NCBI RefSeq assembly: GCF_021602585.1
Contig: NZ_BQIP01000003.1
Coordinates: 1-64,000, forward strand
Length of the DNA stretch: 64,000 nt
DNA from: Pseudomonas faucium
GTDB lineage: Bacteria > Pseudomonadota > Gammaproteobacteria > Pseudomonadales > Pseudomonadaceae
Direction: 5' to 3'
Shown here: positions 57,188 to 64,000 of the stretch, one piece after another
How the letters are laid out: each line of letters opens with the position of its first letter
Position numbering within the stretch: position 1 is the stretch's first letter
Notes under the pieces: generated by a model
Database searches by the model: none
Told to the model about the DNA's origin: nothing
What the model saw: only the letters and a program-made list of their open reading frames with translations
Program-made: the position numbers and the translations under genes

Positions 57188-57736
57188 ATGAACGATCATG
57201 TCCTGGTTCTGGTCAGCGCTGCGCTGGTCAGCCACCTCTTCCTGCAACAACAGCCCTTGTCACGCCTGCGGGTGCATGTGTGCGGCTTGGCGTGCGCGCT
57301 GACCATCGCCCTGGGCATCTGTGGCGGCCAGCTGCTGGAGCACTGGGTGATAGCGCCTTGGCAGCTCGAAGACCTGCGCCTGTTCCTGCTCCTGCCCTGG
57401 CTGGGGCTGCTGGCGTGGGGCGTGACGCAAGCGCTGGCAAGGTTACGCCCGCAGTGGCCCAGCGCCGGGCTCATGCTGCCTTTGCTGGGCAATGCCACAG
57501 CGCTTGGCCTGGCCCTGCAGGGCATGGCCGAACAGCCCGGGTGGCTTGCAACGCTGGGCTGCAGCGTGGTGGCCGGGCTTGGTTTCTGGCTGGCCCTGGC
57601 ACTGTTCGACGACCTGCTGCAACGCAGCGAACACGCCGAGATTCCGACAGCATTGCGCGGTTTGCCCATCACTCTGCTCGGTGCCGGCGTGATGGCCATG
57701 GCGTTCTCGGGACTCAACGGATTATTCGCACAATGA
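57188..57736 (+). CDS. rnfA: RnfA-like membrane subunit lacking cluster cysteines
   Basis: The 182-residue membrane protein (RnfA is usually about 193) has about six helices. N-terminal VLVLVSAALVSHLFL and C-terminal LRGLPITLLGAGVMAMAFSG align with RnfA. The half-helix that normally carries LGLCPFMG is deleted and the TTNC block reads LGNA, so both Fe-S cysteines are absent. In intact Rnf this subunit passes electrons through the membrane. It overlaps rnfD by four bases. Confidence 0.75.
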   Translation: MNDHVLVLVSAALVSHLFLQQQPLSRLRVHVCGLACALTIALGICGGQLLEHWVIAPWQLEDLRLFLLLPWLGLLAWGVTQALARLRPQWPSAGLMLPLLGNATALGLALQGMAEQPGWLATLGCSVVAGLGFWLALALFDDLLQRSEHAEIPTALRGLPITLLGAGVMAMAFSGLNGLFAQ

Positions 57737-58719
57737 GCGGATCGAGCATCGCCGCACCTGACCCGCGCTTGCGCACTGCCATGGGCCTGGTGCTGCTGGC
57801 CTGCATCCCTGGGCTGCTGGCAGCGTTCTGGCTGCAAGGCTGGGGGCTGCTGCTGAGCCTCGCCCTATGCGCCGCCAGCGCGCTGTGCTGCGAAGCCGCC
57901 CTGCTGGCCCTGCGCGGCCAGCCGCTGGCCGCCAACTTGAACGACGGCAGTGCCTTGGTGACTGCGGTGCTGCTGGCCATCGCCCTGCCCACTCAGGCGC
58001 CCTGGTGGCTGCCAATGACGGCGGCGGCCATCGCCATCGGCCTGGGCAAGCAGGCATTCGGCGGGGTGGGCCGCAATTTGTTCAACCCGGCGATGCTGGG
58101 GTATGCGTTCGCCCTGCTGAGTTTCCCGCTGCAGATGAACCATTGGCCTGGGCAACCCCCCGGGTTCGTCGACAGCTTGCACCTGGTGTTTGGCGGTGGC
58201 GAGCAGATCGACGCCTGGGCCAGCCCGACCATTCTCGATGGCCTGCGCCACAACCGCAGCCTGACCGTCGATGAACTGTTCGCCAGCCACCCGGGCTTCG
58301 GCAGCATCGGCGGCCGCGGCGGCGAGTGGATTAACCTGGCTTTGCTGCTCGGCGGGATGTTTCTGTTGCAGCGCAAGGTGTACAGCTGGCACGCACCGGT
58401 GGGCCTGCTGGGCGGGCTGGTGCTGTTCAGCCTGCTGGCCTGGAATGGCTCCGGCTCGGATTCCAATGGCTCGCCTTTGCTGCACCTGTTCTCCGGCTCG
58501 ACCATGCTGGCGGCCTTTTTCATTGCCACGGAACCGGTGTCCGGGCCAAAGGCCGGCTTGGCCAGGCTGCTGTTCGGGTTTGGCGCCGGGGTGCTGATCT
58601 ACCTGATCCGCACCTGGGGCAACTACCCGGATGGCACGGCGTTCGCCATCTTGCTGATGAATTTGATGGTTCCGGCCCTCGACCGGCTCGCCTTGCGACG
58701 CCAGCAGGCGGCGCCATGA
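57733..58719 (+). CDS. rnfD: RnfD electron-transport subunit (flavin-carrying)
   Basis: The 328-residue membrane protein has about ten helices. The early blocks LNDGSALVTAVLLAIALP and GGVGRNLFNPAMLGY are typical of RnfD/NqrB. SGSTMLAAFFIATEP near 257-271 holds the threonine expected to bind FMN covalently. It is coupled to rnfA and rnfG by four-base overlaps. Confidence 0.93.
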   Translation: MSGSSIAAPDPRLRTAMGLVLLACIPGLLAAFWLQGWGLLLSLALCAASALCCEAALLALRGQPLAANLNDGSALVTAVLLAIALPTQAPWWLPMTAAAIAIGLGKQAFGGVGRNLFNPAMLGYAFALLSFPLQMNHWPGQPPGFVDSLHLVFGGGEQIDAWASPTILDGLRHNRSLTVDELFASHPGFGSIGGRGGEWINLALLLGGMFLLQRKVYSWHAPVGLLGGLVLFSLLAWNGSGSDSNGSPLLHLFSGSTMLAAFFIATEPVSGPKAGLARLLFGFGAGVLIYLIRTWGNYPDGTAFAILLMNLMVPALDRLALRRQQAAP

Positions 58720-59318
58720 ACGCGCGCATGCTCGGCGCCGCCTTGCTGCTGGTGGTGGCCGGGATCACGGTGACGGCCACACTGGCATGGCGCCAATGGA
58801 CCCGCGCGCCCATCCTCGAAGCCGAACAGCAGTTGCACGCGCAGCAGTTTCTCGCTGTATTGCCTGAACAACGCTATGACAACCAGCCCCTGAGCCAGCC
58901 GCTGCCGCTTCCAGGCGAGCAGCCCGCGCACAGCCATATCAGCGCCGCCTACCGCGCTACGCTGGGCGCAGTGCCAACAGCGGTGGTGCTGCTGACCCAG
59001 GTGCAAGGCTATGGCGGGCCAATCCGGCTGGTCATCGCCATCAGCGCCGATGGGCGCCTGATTGGCACGCAAGTGATCGAGCACCAGGAAAGCCCAGGGC
59101 TGGGAGGCCGCATCAGCGATACACAGGTGAACTGGTTGGGGCAATTTGCCAACCGTGGCCTGGATGACCACTGGGCGCTCAAGCGCGATCAGGGTGACTT
59201 CGATCAGCTGGCCGGGGCGACGGTTACCTCGCGTGCCGTGATCACTGCGCAGCAGGAGGCGCTGGTCTATTTTGACCAGCATCGCACGCTGTTGCTGGGA
59301 AGCCCCGCCCATGAATAG
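58716..59318 (+). CDS. rnfG: RnfG electron-transport subunit (covalent FMN)
   Basis: The 200-residue protein has one N-terminal helix and a periplasmic FMN-binding domain. AGATVTSRAV (near 166-175) keeps the S/T-GAT-x-T flavinylation motif used by ApbE. GYGGPIRLVIAIS and ESPGLGGRI are further family blocks. It overlaps both neighbours by 4-8 bases. Confidence 0.92.
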   Translation: MNARMLGAALLLVVAGITVTATLAWRQWTRAPILEAEQQLHAQQFLAVLPEQRYDNQPLSQPLPLPGEQPAHSHISAAYRATLGAVPTAVVLLTQVQGYGGPIRLVIAISADGRLIGTQVIEHQESPGLGGRISDTQVNWLGQFANRGLDDHWALKRDQGDFDQLAGATVTSRAVITAQQEALVYFDQHRTLLLGSPAHE

Positions 59319-59835
59319 GTATTGCCTGCTGGTGGCCGGCCTGGCGCCGCTGCTTGGCGCAACCGGCACGTTCATCCTAGCCGCTACCCTGGGTACCGGC
59401 ATGCTGCTGGTGAGCATCCTGCACCAGGCGCTGTTGGCGCCATTGCGCACCAGGCTCAGCGGTGCAATGTACTGGCTGGCCAGCCTGTTGCTGATTGCAG
59501 CCCTGGTCAGTTGCCTGCAACTGGCGCTGCGCGCCTGGGCATTGCCGCAGGCCTTGGCACTCGGTCACTTCCCGGCGCTGCTCTGCCTGCAGTGCCTGGT
59601 TGCTGATGGGCTGCTGCCAGCCGCCGGGCGCTGGCGGCAATTGCTCACGCAGCTGGCGGGCCTGCTGCTGCTCTACCTGCTGCTCGGTGCCAGCCGTCAA
59701 TGGCTCGAACAAGGCCTGGGCTGGCATGGGGCCAGTCTCGGCTTCGGCGCACTGCTACTGCTCGGCAGCCTGTTGGCCTTGTACAATCGCCTACGCCTGG
59801 GGCACGCCCCCTCTCGCCGTCAAGGAACTCGTTGA
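59311..59835 (+). CDS. rnfE: RnfE-like membrane subunit, shortened
   Basis: The 174-residue membrane protein (RnfE is usually over 200) has about five to six helices. The expected LGLCPLLG block reads AGLAPLLG, so the first cluster cysteine is alanine; the second block keeps a cysteine (LLCLQCLV). It is the last of the four rnf genes, four bases before nth. The missing C-terminal part and cysteine suggest it cannot hold a normal [2Fe-2S] centre with RnfA. Confidence 0.72.
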   Translation: MNRYCLLVAGLAPLLGATGTFILAATLGTGMLLVSILHQALLAPLRTRLSGAMYWLASLLLIAALVSCLQLALRAWALPQALALGHFPALLCLQCLVADGLLPAAGRWRQLLTQLAGLLLLYLLLGASRQWLEQGLGWHGASLGFGALLLLGSLLALYNRLRLGHAPSRRQGTR

Positions 59836-59839
59836 CCCC

Positions 59840-60478
59840 ATGAATGCTGCCAAACGCCTGGAGATCTTTCGCAGGCTGCACGAAGACAATCCCGACCCGA
59901 AGACAGAACTGGCCTACACCACGCCCTTCGAACTGCTGGTCGCCGTGACCCTTTCGGCGCAATCCACCGACGTCGGGGTCAACAAGGCCACCGCCCGCCT
60001 GTTCCCGGTCGCCAATACCCCGCAAGCCATCTACGCGCTGGGCGTCGAAGGCTTGAGCCAATACATCAAGACCATCGGCCTCTACAACAGCAAGGCCAAG
60101 AATGTCATCGAAGCCTGCCGCCTGCTGATCGAACGCCATGGCGGTGAGGTACCGCAAACCCGTGAAGCGCTCGAGGCCCTTCCGGGCGTAGGGCGCAAGA
60201 CTGCCAACGTGGTCCTCAACACGGCCTTCCGCCAGCCGACCATGGCGGTGGACACACACATCTTCAGGGTCAGCAATCGCACCGGCATCGCGCCAGGCAA
60301 GACCGTACTCGAGGTGGAAAAGAAGCTGGTGAAGTTCGTGCCCAAGGACTACCTGCTCGATGCGCACCATTGGCTGATCCTGCACGGGCGCTATGTGTGC
60401 CAGGCACGCAAGCCCCGCTGTGGCAGTTGCCGCATCGAAGATTTGTGCGAGTACAAGCAGAAGACGTCCGACGATTGA
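59840..60478 (+). CDS. nth: endonuclease III
   Basis: The 212-residue base-excision glycosylase/AP lyase has the HhH motif LPGVGRKTANVV, with catalytic Lys near 120. Catalytic Asp is in VDTHIFRVSNR near 138. The C-terminal [4Fe-4S] loop is C-X6-C-X2-C-X5-C (CQARKPRCGSCRIEDLC). It removes oxidised pyrimidines. It starts four bases after rnfE, so nth expression depends on rnf transcription. Confidence 0.97.
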   Translation: MNAAKRLEIFRRLHEDNPDPKTELAYTTPFELLVAVTLSAQSTDVGVNKATARLFPVANTPQAIYALGVEGLSQYIKTIGLYNSKAKNVIEACRLLIERHGGEVPQTREALEALPGVGRKTANVVLNTAFRQPTMAVDTHIFRVSNRTGIAPGKTVLEVEKKLVKFVPKDYLLDAHHWLILHGRYVCQARKPRCGSCRIEDLCEYKQKTSDD

Positions 60479-60582
60479 TTCGATAGCGAAAAGGCATGGG
60501 TTTCGATTGAAAAAATCTTTTTTACCAGGCTTCGCTTTCTGGTTATAAGGACGGCCAATGGCCCATTGGCTTGGAGCGACCC

Positions 60583-60759
60583 ATGAGTACCGATAAAGAC
60601 GACCTGTCGATCGAAGATGACTTTGCCACCGCTGACGACGAAGCGGAGCCGCAGGTGGAACCCGCGAAGACCAACCTGAGCAAGCGCCGGACCATTGACA
60701 ACCTGCTGGAAGAACGCCGCCTGAAGCGGCAACTCGCCGATTTCGACTACGATTTGTAG
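60583..60759 (+). CDS. PA3496-like small protein
   Basis: The 58-residue protein starts at MSTDKDDLSI, six bases after GGAG. It is acidic in the first half and ends in a basic helix (RRTIDNLLEERRLKRQL) before DFDYDL. It matches the small conserved protein downstream of nth in P. aeruginosa (PA3496), proposed to affect envelope integrity. No signal peptide or membrane helix is seen. Confidence 0.8.
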   Translation: MSTDKDDLSIEDDFATADDEAEPQVEPAKTNLSKRRTIDNLLEERRLKRQLADFDYDL

Positions 60760-60765
60760 TCCAGA

Positions 60766-60793
60766 CAGAAAGCCTCCCTGCGGAGGCTTTCTG
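60766..60793. terminator. terminator between the PA3496-like gene and the response regulator
   Basis: CAGAAAGCCTCC-CTGC-GGAGGCTTTCTG, twelve pairs, between two convergent stops (60759 and 60804). U tracts are short, so the stem strength does most of the work. Confidence 0.8.
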
Positions 60794-60803
60794 CATTGTG
60801 GCC

Positions 60804-61430
60804 TCACGAAAGGCCGTGCCGCCGGGCCAGCTCGATCAGGTCTACCAGCGAGTGGGCGTTGAGCTTCAGCAGCAAGCGGGTCTTGTAGGTACTGACCGTC
60901 TTGTTGCTGAGGTACATGCTCTCGGCGATTTCCTTGTTCGACCTGCCCCGCGCCAATTGCTGCAACACCATCATTTCCCTTGCCGACAGGCGATCGACCA
61001 TCTCCATCTCACTCACCGCCCCTACCCGCCCTCGCGACTTGTGCAAGGCCTGGTTGGGGAAGTAACTGTAACCAGACAGCACCGCCTTGATCGCGCTCAG
61101 CAACTCCGTGAGCTCCTGCTGCTTGCACACGTAACCAGACGCGCCCGCCTGCATGCAACGCATGGAGAAGTGCCCAGGTGCCTGCGAGGTCAATACCAGC
61201 ACGCGACTTCCGGGGCTGGCAGATGACAGACGGGCAATTACCTCCAACCCGTCAAGTTTGGGAATACCGATATCCAGCACCACGATATCGGGGAGGTATT
61301 CCCGCGTAAGCTGCAAGGCTGCCACTCCGTTGTCGGTTTCCGCGACCACATCGTAGCCATGCCGCTCCATCAGCATGCGCACTGCCAGGCGTATGACCGG
61401 ATGGTCATCCACGATTAGGACTTTATTCAT
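60804..61430 (-). CDS. NarL/LuxR-family response regulator, BvgA/EvgA-like
   Basis: The 208-residue regulator starts at MNKVLIVDDH. The receiver (1-120) has the acid pair DD near 8-9, phospho-acceptor Asp in VVLDIGIP (near 53) and the lysine in GYVCKQ. The LuxR helix-turn-helix spans about 143-205 (LSAREMMVLQQLARG, NKEIAESMYLSNKTVSTYK). Overall pattern and length are those of BvgA/EvgA. No kinase gene is beside it. An inverted repeat of BvgA type is in its upstream region. Confidence 0.9.
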   Translation of the reverse strand: MNKVLIVDDHPVIRLAVRMLMERHGYDVVAETDNGVAALQLTREYLPDIVVLDIGIPKLDGLEVIARLSSASPGSRVLVLTSQAPGHFSMRCMQAGASGYVCKQQELTELLSAIKAVLSGYSYFPNQALHKSRGRVGAVSEMEMVDRLSAREMMVLQQLARGRSNKEIAESMYLSNKTVSTYKTRLLLKLNAHSLVDLIELARRHGLS

Positions 61431-61546
61431 GCGATATCCATTCATTCATTATTTTCTTTGAGACGGCTCACCTTAACCGAGCCGCACGTTCAATGGCGCG
61501 CCAAACACCAGAGCAAATACATGAATAGATGAGCCTTACGTCGCTT

Positions 61547-61570
61547 TAGGAATTTTCCTACAAGTAGGAA
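61547..61570. promoter_or_regulatory. BvgA/EvgA-type operator with three half sites
   Basis: TAGGAA, TTCCTA and TAGGAA follow one another, giving two overlapping palindromes: TAGGAA-TT-TTCCTA (61547-61560) and TTCCTAC-AA-GTAGGAA (61555-61570). The heptad TTCCTA resembles BvgA and EvgA half sites. It lies 117 bases upstream of the response regulator and 122 upstream of the divergent membrane protein. Confidence 0.55.
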
Positions 61571-61691
61571 TTTTCATCGTCCCTGAAAACCGCTCGAAAA
61601 ATGCAGGATTACTTCATGGCCCGGAAACAGTCCAGCATTCGCTTGCACGACATACTCGGCTATAGATGGGCAAAAGCGCAGGAGGCGCACG

Positions 61692-62156
61692 ATGACAAGC
61701 CAGCCCGCAGCCCCATTGACCATTATCGCCATCTTCGCCGGGATCATCGAATCCTCGGCGCTGGCGACACTCCCTTTCTTGAGCGATGAGAGCCAGAATC
61801 TGTACACCTGGTTCCTGGTGGGTTTTCCGTTTTTTCTCACAGCGCTGTTTTTTCTTACGCTCAACTTCAACTACAAATCACTCTACAAACCCGAAGTTGC
61901 CGGCGCCGGAACCGTGAACGCCGCAAGCACCTTGGCAAACAATGGCAAACCTCTCACTTGCAGCGAGGAGGAGCCTATTACCATCATGCTGTCTGGCCCA
62001 AGTGCACAATCGATGATTACCCAACACATACTCCACACCCTGGCCCAACCTCAGGCGCTGGGCCGCACTTGGGTTTTCTGCGACCTGGATAAACAACAAT
62101 GCGTTCGCCTTTGCGTGAGCGAGCTGCCAGAGAACACAACACCGTTCATGAAATAG
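61692..62156 (+). CDS. uncharacterised membrane protein, 154 residues
   Basis: The start is an ATG seven bases after AGGAGG. Two hydrophobic helices (about 10-30 and 38-58) precede a soluble domain of 95 residues with four cysteines (LTCSEE, FCDLDKQQCVRLCV). A TATAGA at 61661-61666 is a possible -10. I do not recognise the family. It is divergent from the response regulator and shares its upstream region, so it may be its target. Confidence 0.7.
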   Translation: MTSQPAAPLTIIAIFAGIIESSALATLPFLSDESQNLYTWFLVGFPFFLTALFFLTLNFNYKSLYKPEVAGAGTVNAASTLANNGKPLTCSEEEPITIMLSGPSAQSMITQHILHTLAQPQALGRTWVFCDLDKQQCVRLCVSELPENTTPFMK

Positions 62157-62162
62157 ACGCAT

Positions 62163-62193
62163 AAAAAAACCCCGACAGGTGTCGGGGTTCTTC
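62163..62193. terminator. bidirectional terminator between the membrane protein and argG
   Basis: AAAAAAACCCCGAC-AGGT-GTCGGGGTTCTTC. On the minus strand the stem is followed by seven U, clearly for argG (stop 62216); the plus side has a shorter U tract. Confidence 0.9.
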
Positions 62194-62215
62194 ATGCGCG
62201 TTGCCTAACTTGAAG

Positions 62216-63433
62216 TTAGAGCATGCCGCGGCCTTTGTTAGCTGCAATGCGCATGCGCAGCGCGTTGAGCTTGATGAAGCCAGCGGCATCGGCCTGGTTG
62301 TAGGCGCCGCCATCTTCCTCGAAGGTCGCGATGTTGGCATCGAACAGCGAGTCGTCCGACTTGCGGCCGACCACGGTCACGTTGCCCTTGTACAGCTTCA
62401 GGCGCACTACGCCATTCACGTTGACCTGCGAAGCATCGATCATCTTCTGCAGCATCAGACGCTCCGGGCTCCACCAGTAGCCGGTGTAGATCAGGCTGGC
62501 GTACTTGGGCATCAGCTCATCTTTAAGGTGAGCGACTTCGCGGTCCAGGGTGATCGACTCGATGGCACGGTGGGCCTTGAGCATGATGGTGCCGCCAGGG
62601 GTTTCGTAGCAGCCGCGCGACTTCATGCCCACGTAGCGGTTTTCGACGATGTCCAGGCGACCGATGCCGTTGGCCCCGCCAATGCGGTTCAGGTCGGCCA
62701 GCACGGTGGCTGGGGACTTCTCGACACCGTCGATGGCGACGATGTCACCGTTGCGGTAGGTAAGCTCGATGTAGGTGGCCTGGTCCGGTGCATTTTCCGG
62801 CGAGACGCTCCAGCGCCACATGTCTTCCTCGTGCTCGGTCCAGGTATCTTCCAGGACACCGCCTTCGTAGGAGATGTGCAGCAGGTTGGCGTCCATCGAG
62901 TAGGGCGACTTCTTCTTGCCGTGGCGCTCGATCGGGATGCCGTGCTTCTCGGCGTAGTCCATCAGCTTCTCGCGGGACAGCAGGTCCCACTCACGCCATG
63001 GCGCGATGACCTTGACGCCGGGCTTGAGTGCGTAGGCACCCAGCTCGAAACGCACCTGGTCGTTACCTTTGCCGGTAGCGCCGTGGGAAATGGCGTCAGC
63101 GCCGGTTTCGTTGGCGATCTCGATCAGGCGCTTGGCGATCAGCGGACGGGCGATGGACGTACCCAGCAGGTACTCGCCTTCGTAAACGGTGTTGGCGCGG
63201 AACATCGGGAAGACGAAATCACGCACGAATTCTTCGCGCAGGTCGTCGATGTAGATCTCTTTGACGCCCATAGCCTGGGCTTTGGCGCGAGCCGGCTCGA
63301 CTTCTTCGCCCTGACCCAGGTCAGCGGTGAAGGTCACCACTTCGCAGTCATAGGTATCCTGCAGCCACTTGAGAATCACCGAAGTATCAAGGCCGCCGGA
63401 ATACGCCAGTACGACCTTTTTTACGTCCGCCAT
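62216..63433 (-). CDS. argG: argininosuccinate synthase
   Basis: The 405-residue protein joins citrulline and aspartate with ATP to make argininosuccinate, the penultimate step of arginine synthesis. [12 protein letters not shown] (near 9-20) is the PP-loop ATP motif. Further family blocks are [15 protein letters not shown] near 117 and GYWWSPERL near 330. It stands alone, with motY upstream on the same strand, as in P. aeruginosa. Confidence 0.97.
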   Translation of the reverse strand: MADVKKVVLAYSGGLDTSVILKWLQDTYDCEVVTFTADLGQGEEVEPARAKAQAMGVKEIYIDDLREEFVRDFVFPMFRANTVYEGEYLLGTSIARPLIAKRLIEIANETGADAISHGATGKGNDQVRFELGAYALKPGVKVIAPWREWDLLSREKLMDYAEKHGIPIERHGKKKSPYSMDANLLHISYEGGVLEDTWTEHEEDMWRWSVSPENAPDQATYIELTYRNGDIVAIDGVEKSPATVLADLNRIGGANGIGRLDIVENRYVGMKSRGCYETPGGTIMLKAHRAIESITLDREVAHLKDELMPKYASLIYTGYWWSPERLMLQKMIDASQVNVNGVVRLKLYKGNVTVVGRKSDDSLFDANIATFEEDGGAYNQADAAGFIKLNALRMRIAANKGRGML

Positions 63434-63523
63434 GCCATCACTCCACGGGGTTGTACGGAAAAGGCCCGATTCTACCGGCGTTACGGATAAATTTACAGTG
63501 GGGCGACAGCTTCTGACGACAAA

Positions 63524-63559
63524 GCGACAGGAACTGTCGTGGGCGCGACGCCCTGTCGC
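63524..63559 (-). terminator. hairpin downstream of motY
   Basis: GCGACAGG and CCTGTCGC are reverse complements with a 20-base structured loop, four bases past the motY stop on the minus strand, followed by TTTGTCGTC. It is a moderate terminator candidate. Confidence 0.5.
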
Positions 63560-63563
63560 ACGC

Positions 63564-64000
63564 TCAGGATGCTTTGGCAGCAGGCGTGGCAGGGGCGTTG
63601 CCAGGGGCGCTGGTGGCAGGCGCCGCCGCCGGCGCTGCAGCAGGCGCGGGAACGGGCTGCTGGGCCGGCTGCTGGGCCGGCTTTTCGACCGGCGTGACGC
63701 GGTCCAGCTCGATGTTCACGCGGCGGTTGCGGGCGCGGTTGGCGGCGCTGTTGTTCTTCACCAGCGGGTAGCGCTCGCCATGGAAGCGCACGGTGATCTG
63801 GTCTTCGGCGATGCCATGGGCCACCAGGTAATCGGCGACTGCCAGCGCGCGGCGGCGCGAGGTGTCGCGGTTGGTCAGGCGGTTGCCGCTGTTGTCGGAG
63901 TGGCCGTTGAGTTCGATGTGGTTGACCGTCGGGTCTGCCTTCAGGTACTCGACGACCAGGTCCAGGCGCGCCCGGGCCGCGGCATCCAGGTCGATACCTG
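63564..64000 (-). CDS. motY: MotY-like OmpA-domain flagellar protein (partial, 5' end outside window)
   Basis: Only the C-terminal 145 or so residues are present. The OmpA domain reads [20 protein letters not shown], then [20 protein letters not shown] and [12 protein letters not shown]. It ends in a Pro/Ala/Gln-rich tail of about 45 residues. MotY, next to argG in Pseudomonas, anchors the sodium-type flagellar stator to peptidoglycan. Other OmpA proteins are possible since the start is cut off. Confidence 0.75.
   Translation of the reverse strand, partial: GIDLDAAARARLDLVVEYLKADPTVNHIELNGHSDNSGNRLTNRDTSRRRALAVADYLVAHGIAEDQITVRFHGERYPLVKNNSAANRARNRRVNIELDRVTPVEKPAQQPAQQPVPAPAAAPAAAPATSAPGNAPATPAAKAS

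Noticed and set aside
61601-61789. 62-codon open frame overlapping the start of the membrane-protein gene
   Set aside because: There is no ribosome site, and the overlapping gene at 61692 has an AGGAGG site and hydrophobic helices; the downstream half of this frame has shadow composition.

Overview
The window is a chromosome segment from a fluorescent Pseudomonas, most likely the P. putida group. The evidence is the high-GC coding, the Pseudomonas-type rrn leader, lineage-restricted families (DUF2025, DUF2288, DUF6231, a PA3496-like protein, CcoM), the braC-livHMGF operon, and the orders metG-rnf-nth and argG-motY. The placement rests on reading the sequence and on recalled gene families; no database search was possible. 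No prophage, IS element, integron, tRNA or CRISPR array was seen.

Layout. 1-940: 5' part of a 16S rRNA gene on the minus strand with its leader, boxA and promoter. 1-13.5 kb: an FNT-family channel, an MBL-fold hydrolase, a MASE2-GGDEF diguanylate cyclase, a CHASE4-PAS-GGDEF-EAL protein, DUF2025, a GAF histidine kinase, a divergent LysR/SDR pair and an AaeXAB-like efflux operon. 13.6-15.3 kb: a run of small minus-strand genes, including ccoM behind two ANR-type boxes. 15.4-21.9 kb: rapA, an MHYT-GGDEF-EAL protein, a beta-hydroxyacid dehydrogenase and DUF2288. 22.3-27.2 kb: the branched-chain amino-acid ABC transporter. 27.3-42.3 kb: lipoproteins, a SlyB-like protein, pdxH, an OmpA protein with a lysine/alanine-rich tail, a family VIII-type serine hydrolase, an agarase-like glycoside hydrolase, dinG with a LexA box, two sister OmpA/TSP3 lipoproteins, and a DUF6231-YchJ-LEA-SEC-C operon. 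42.4-52.3 kb: a penicillin/AHL acylase-type Ntn hydrolase, a nested inverted repeat, then the ligase-associated DNA repair cluster (exonuclease, ATP-dependent ligase, Lhr-Core helicase, PdeM phosphoesterase) with an aspartoacylase-like gene inside it. 52.3-64 kb: dcd, a cold-shock gene, apbC, metG, a reduced rnfADGE set, nth, a BvgA/EvgA-type response regulator, an unknown membrane protein, argG and the 3' part of motY.

The most unusual feature is the rnf locus. It keeps the two flavin-carrying subunits RnfD and RnfG and the membrane pair RnfA and RnfE. The genes normally next to them for RnfB and RnfC are absent, and three of the four cysteines expected to hold the intramembrane iron-sulfur centre are missing. 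Other points of interest are the ANR boxes in front of ccoM far from any cbb3 operon, the histone-like tail on an OmpA lipoprotein, the repair cluster with its metalloenzyme interloper, and a three-half-site operator between the response regulator and an uncharacterised membrane protein.
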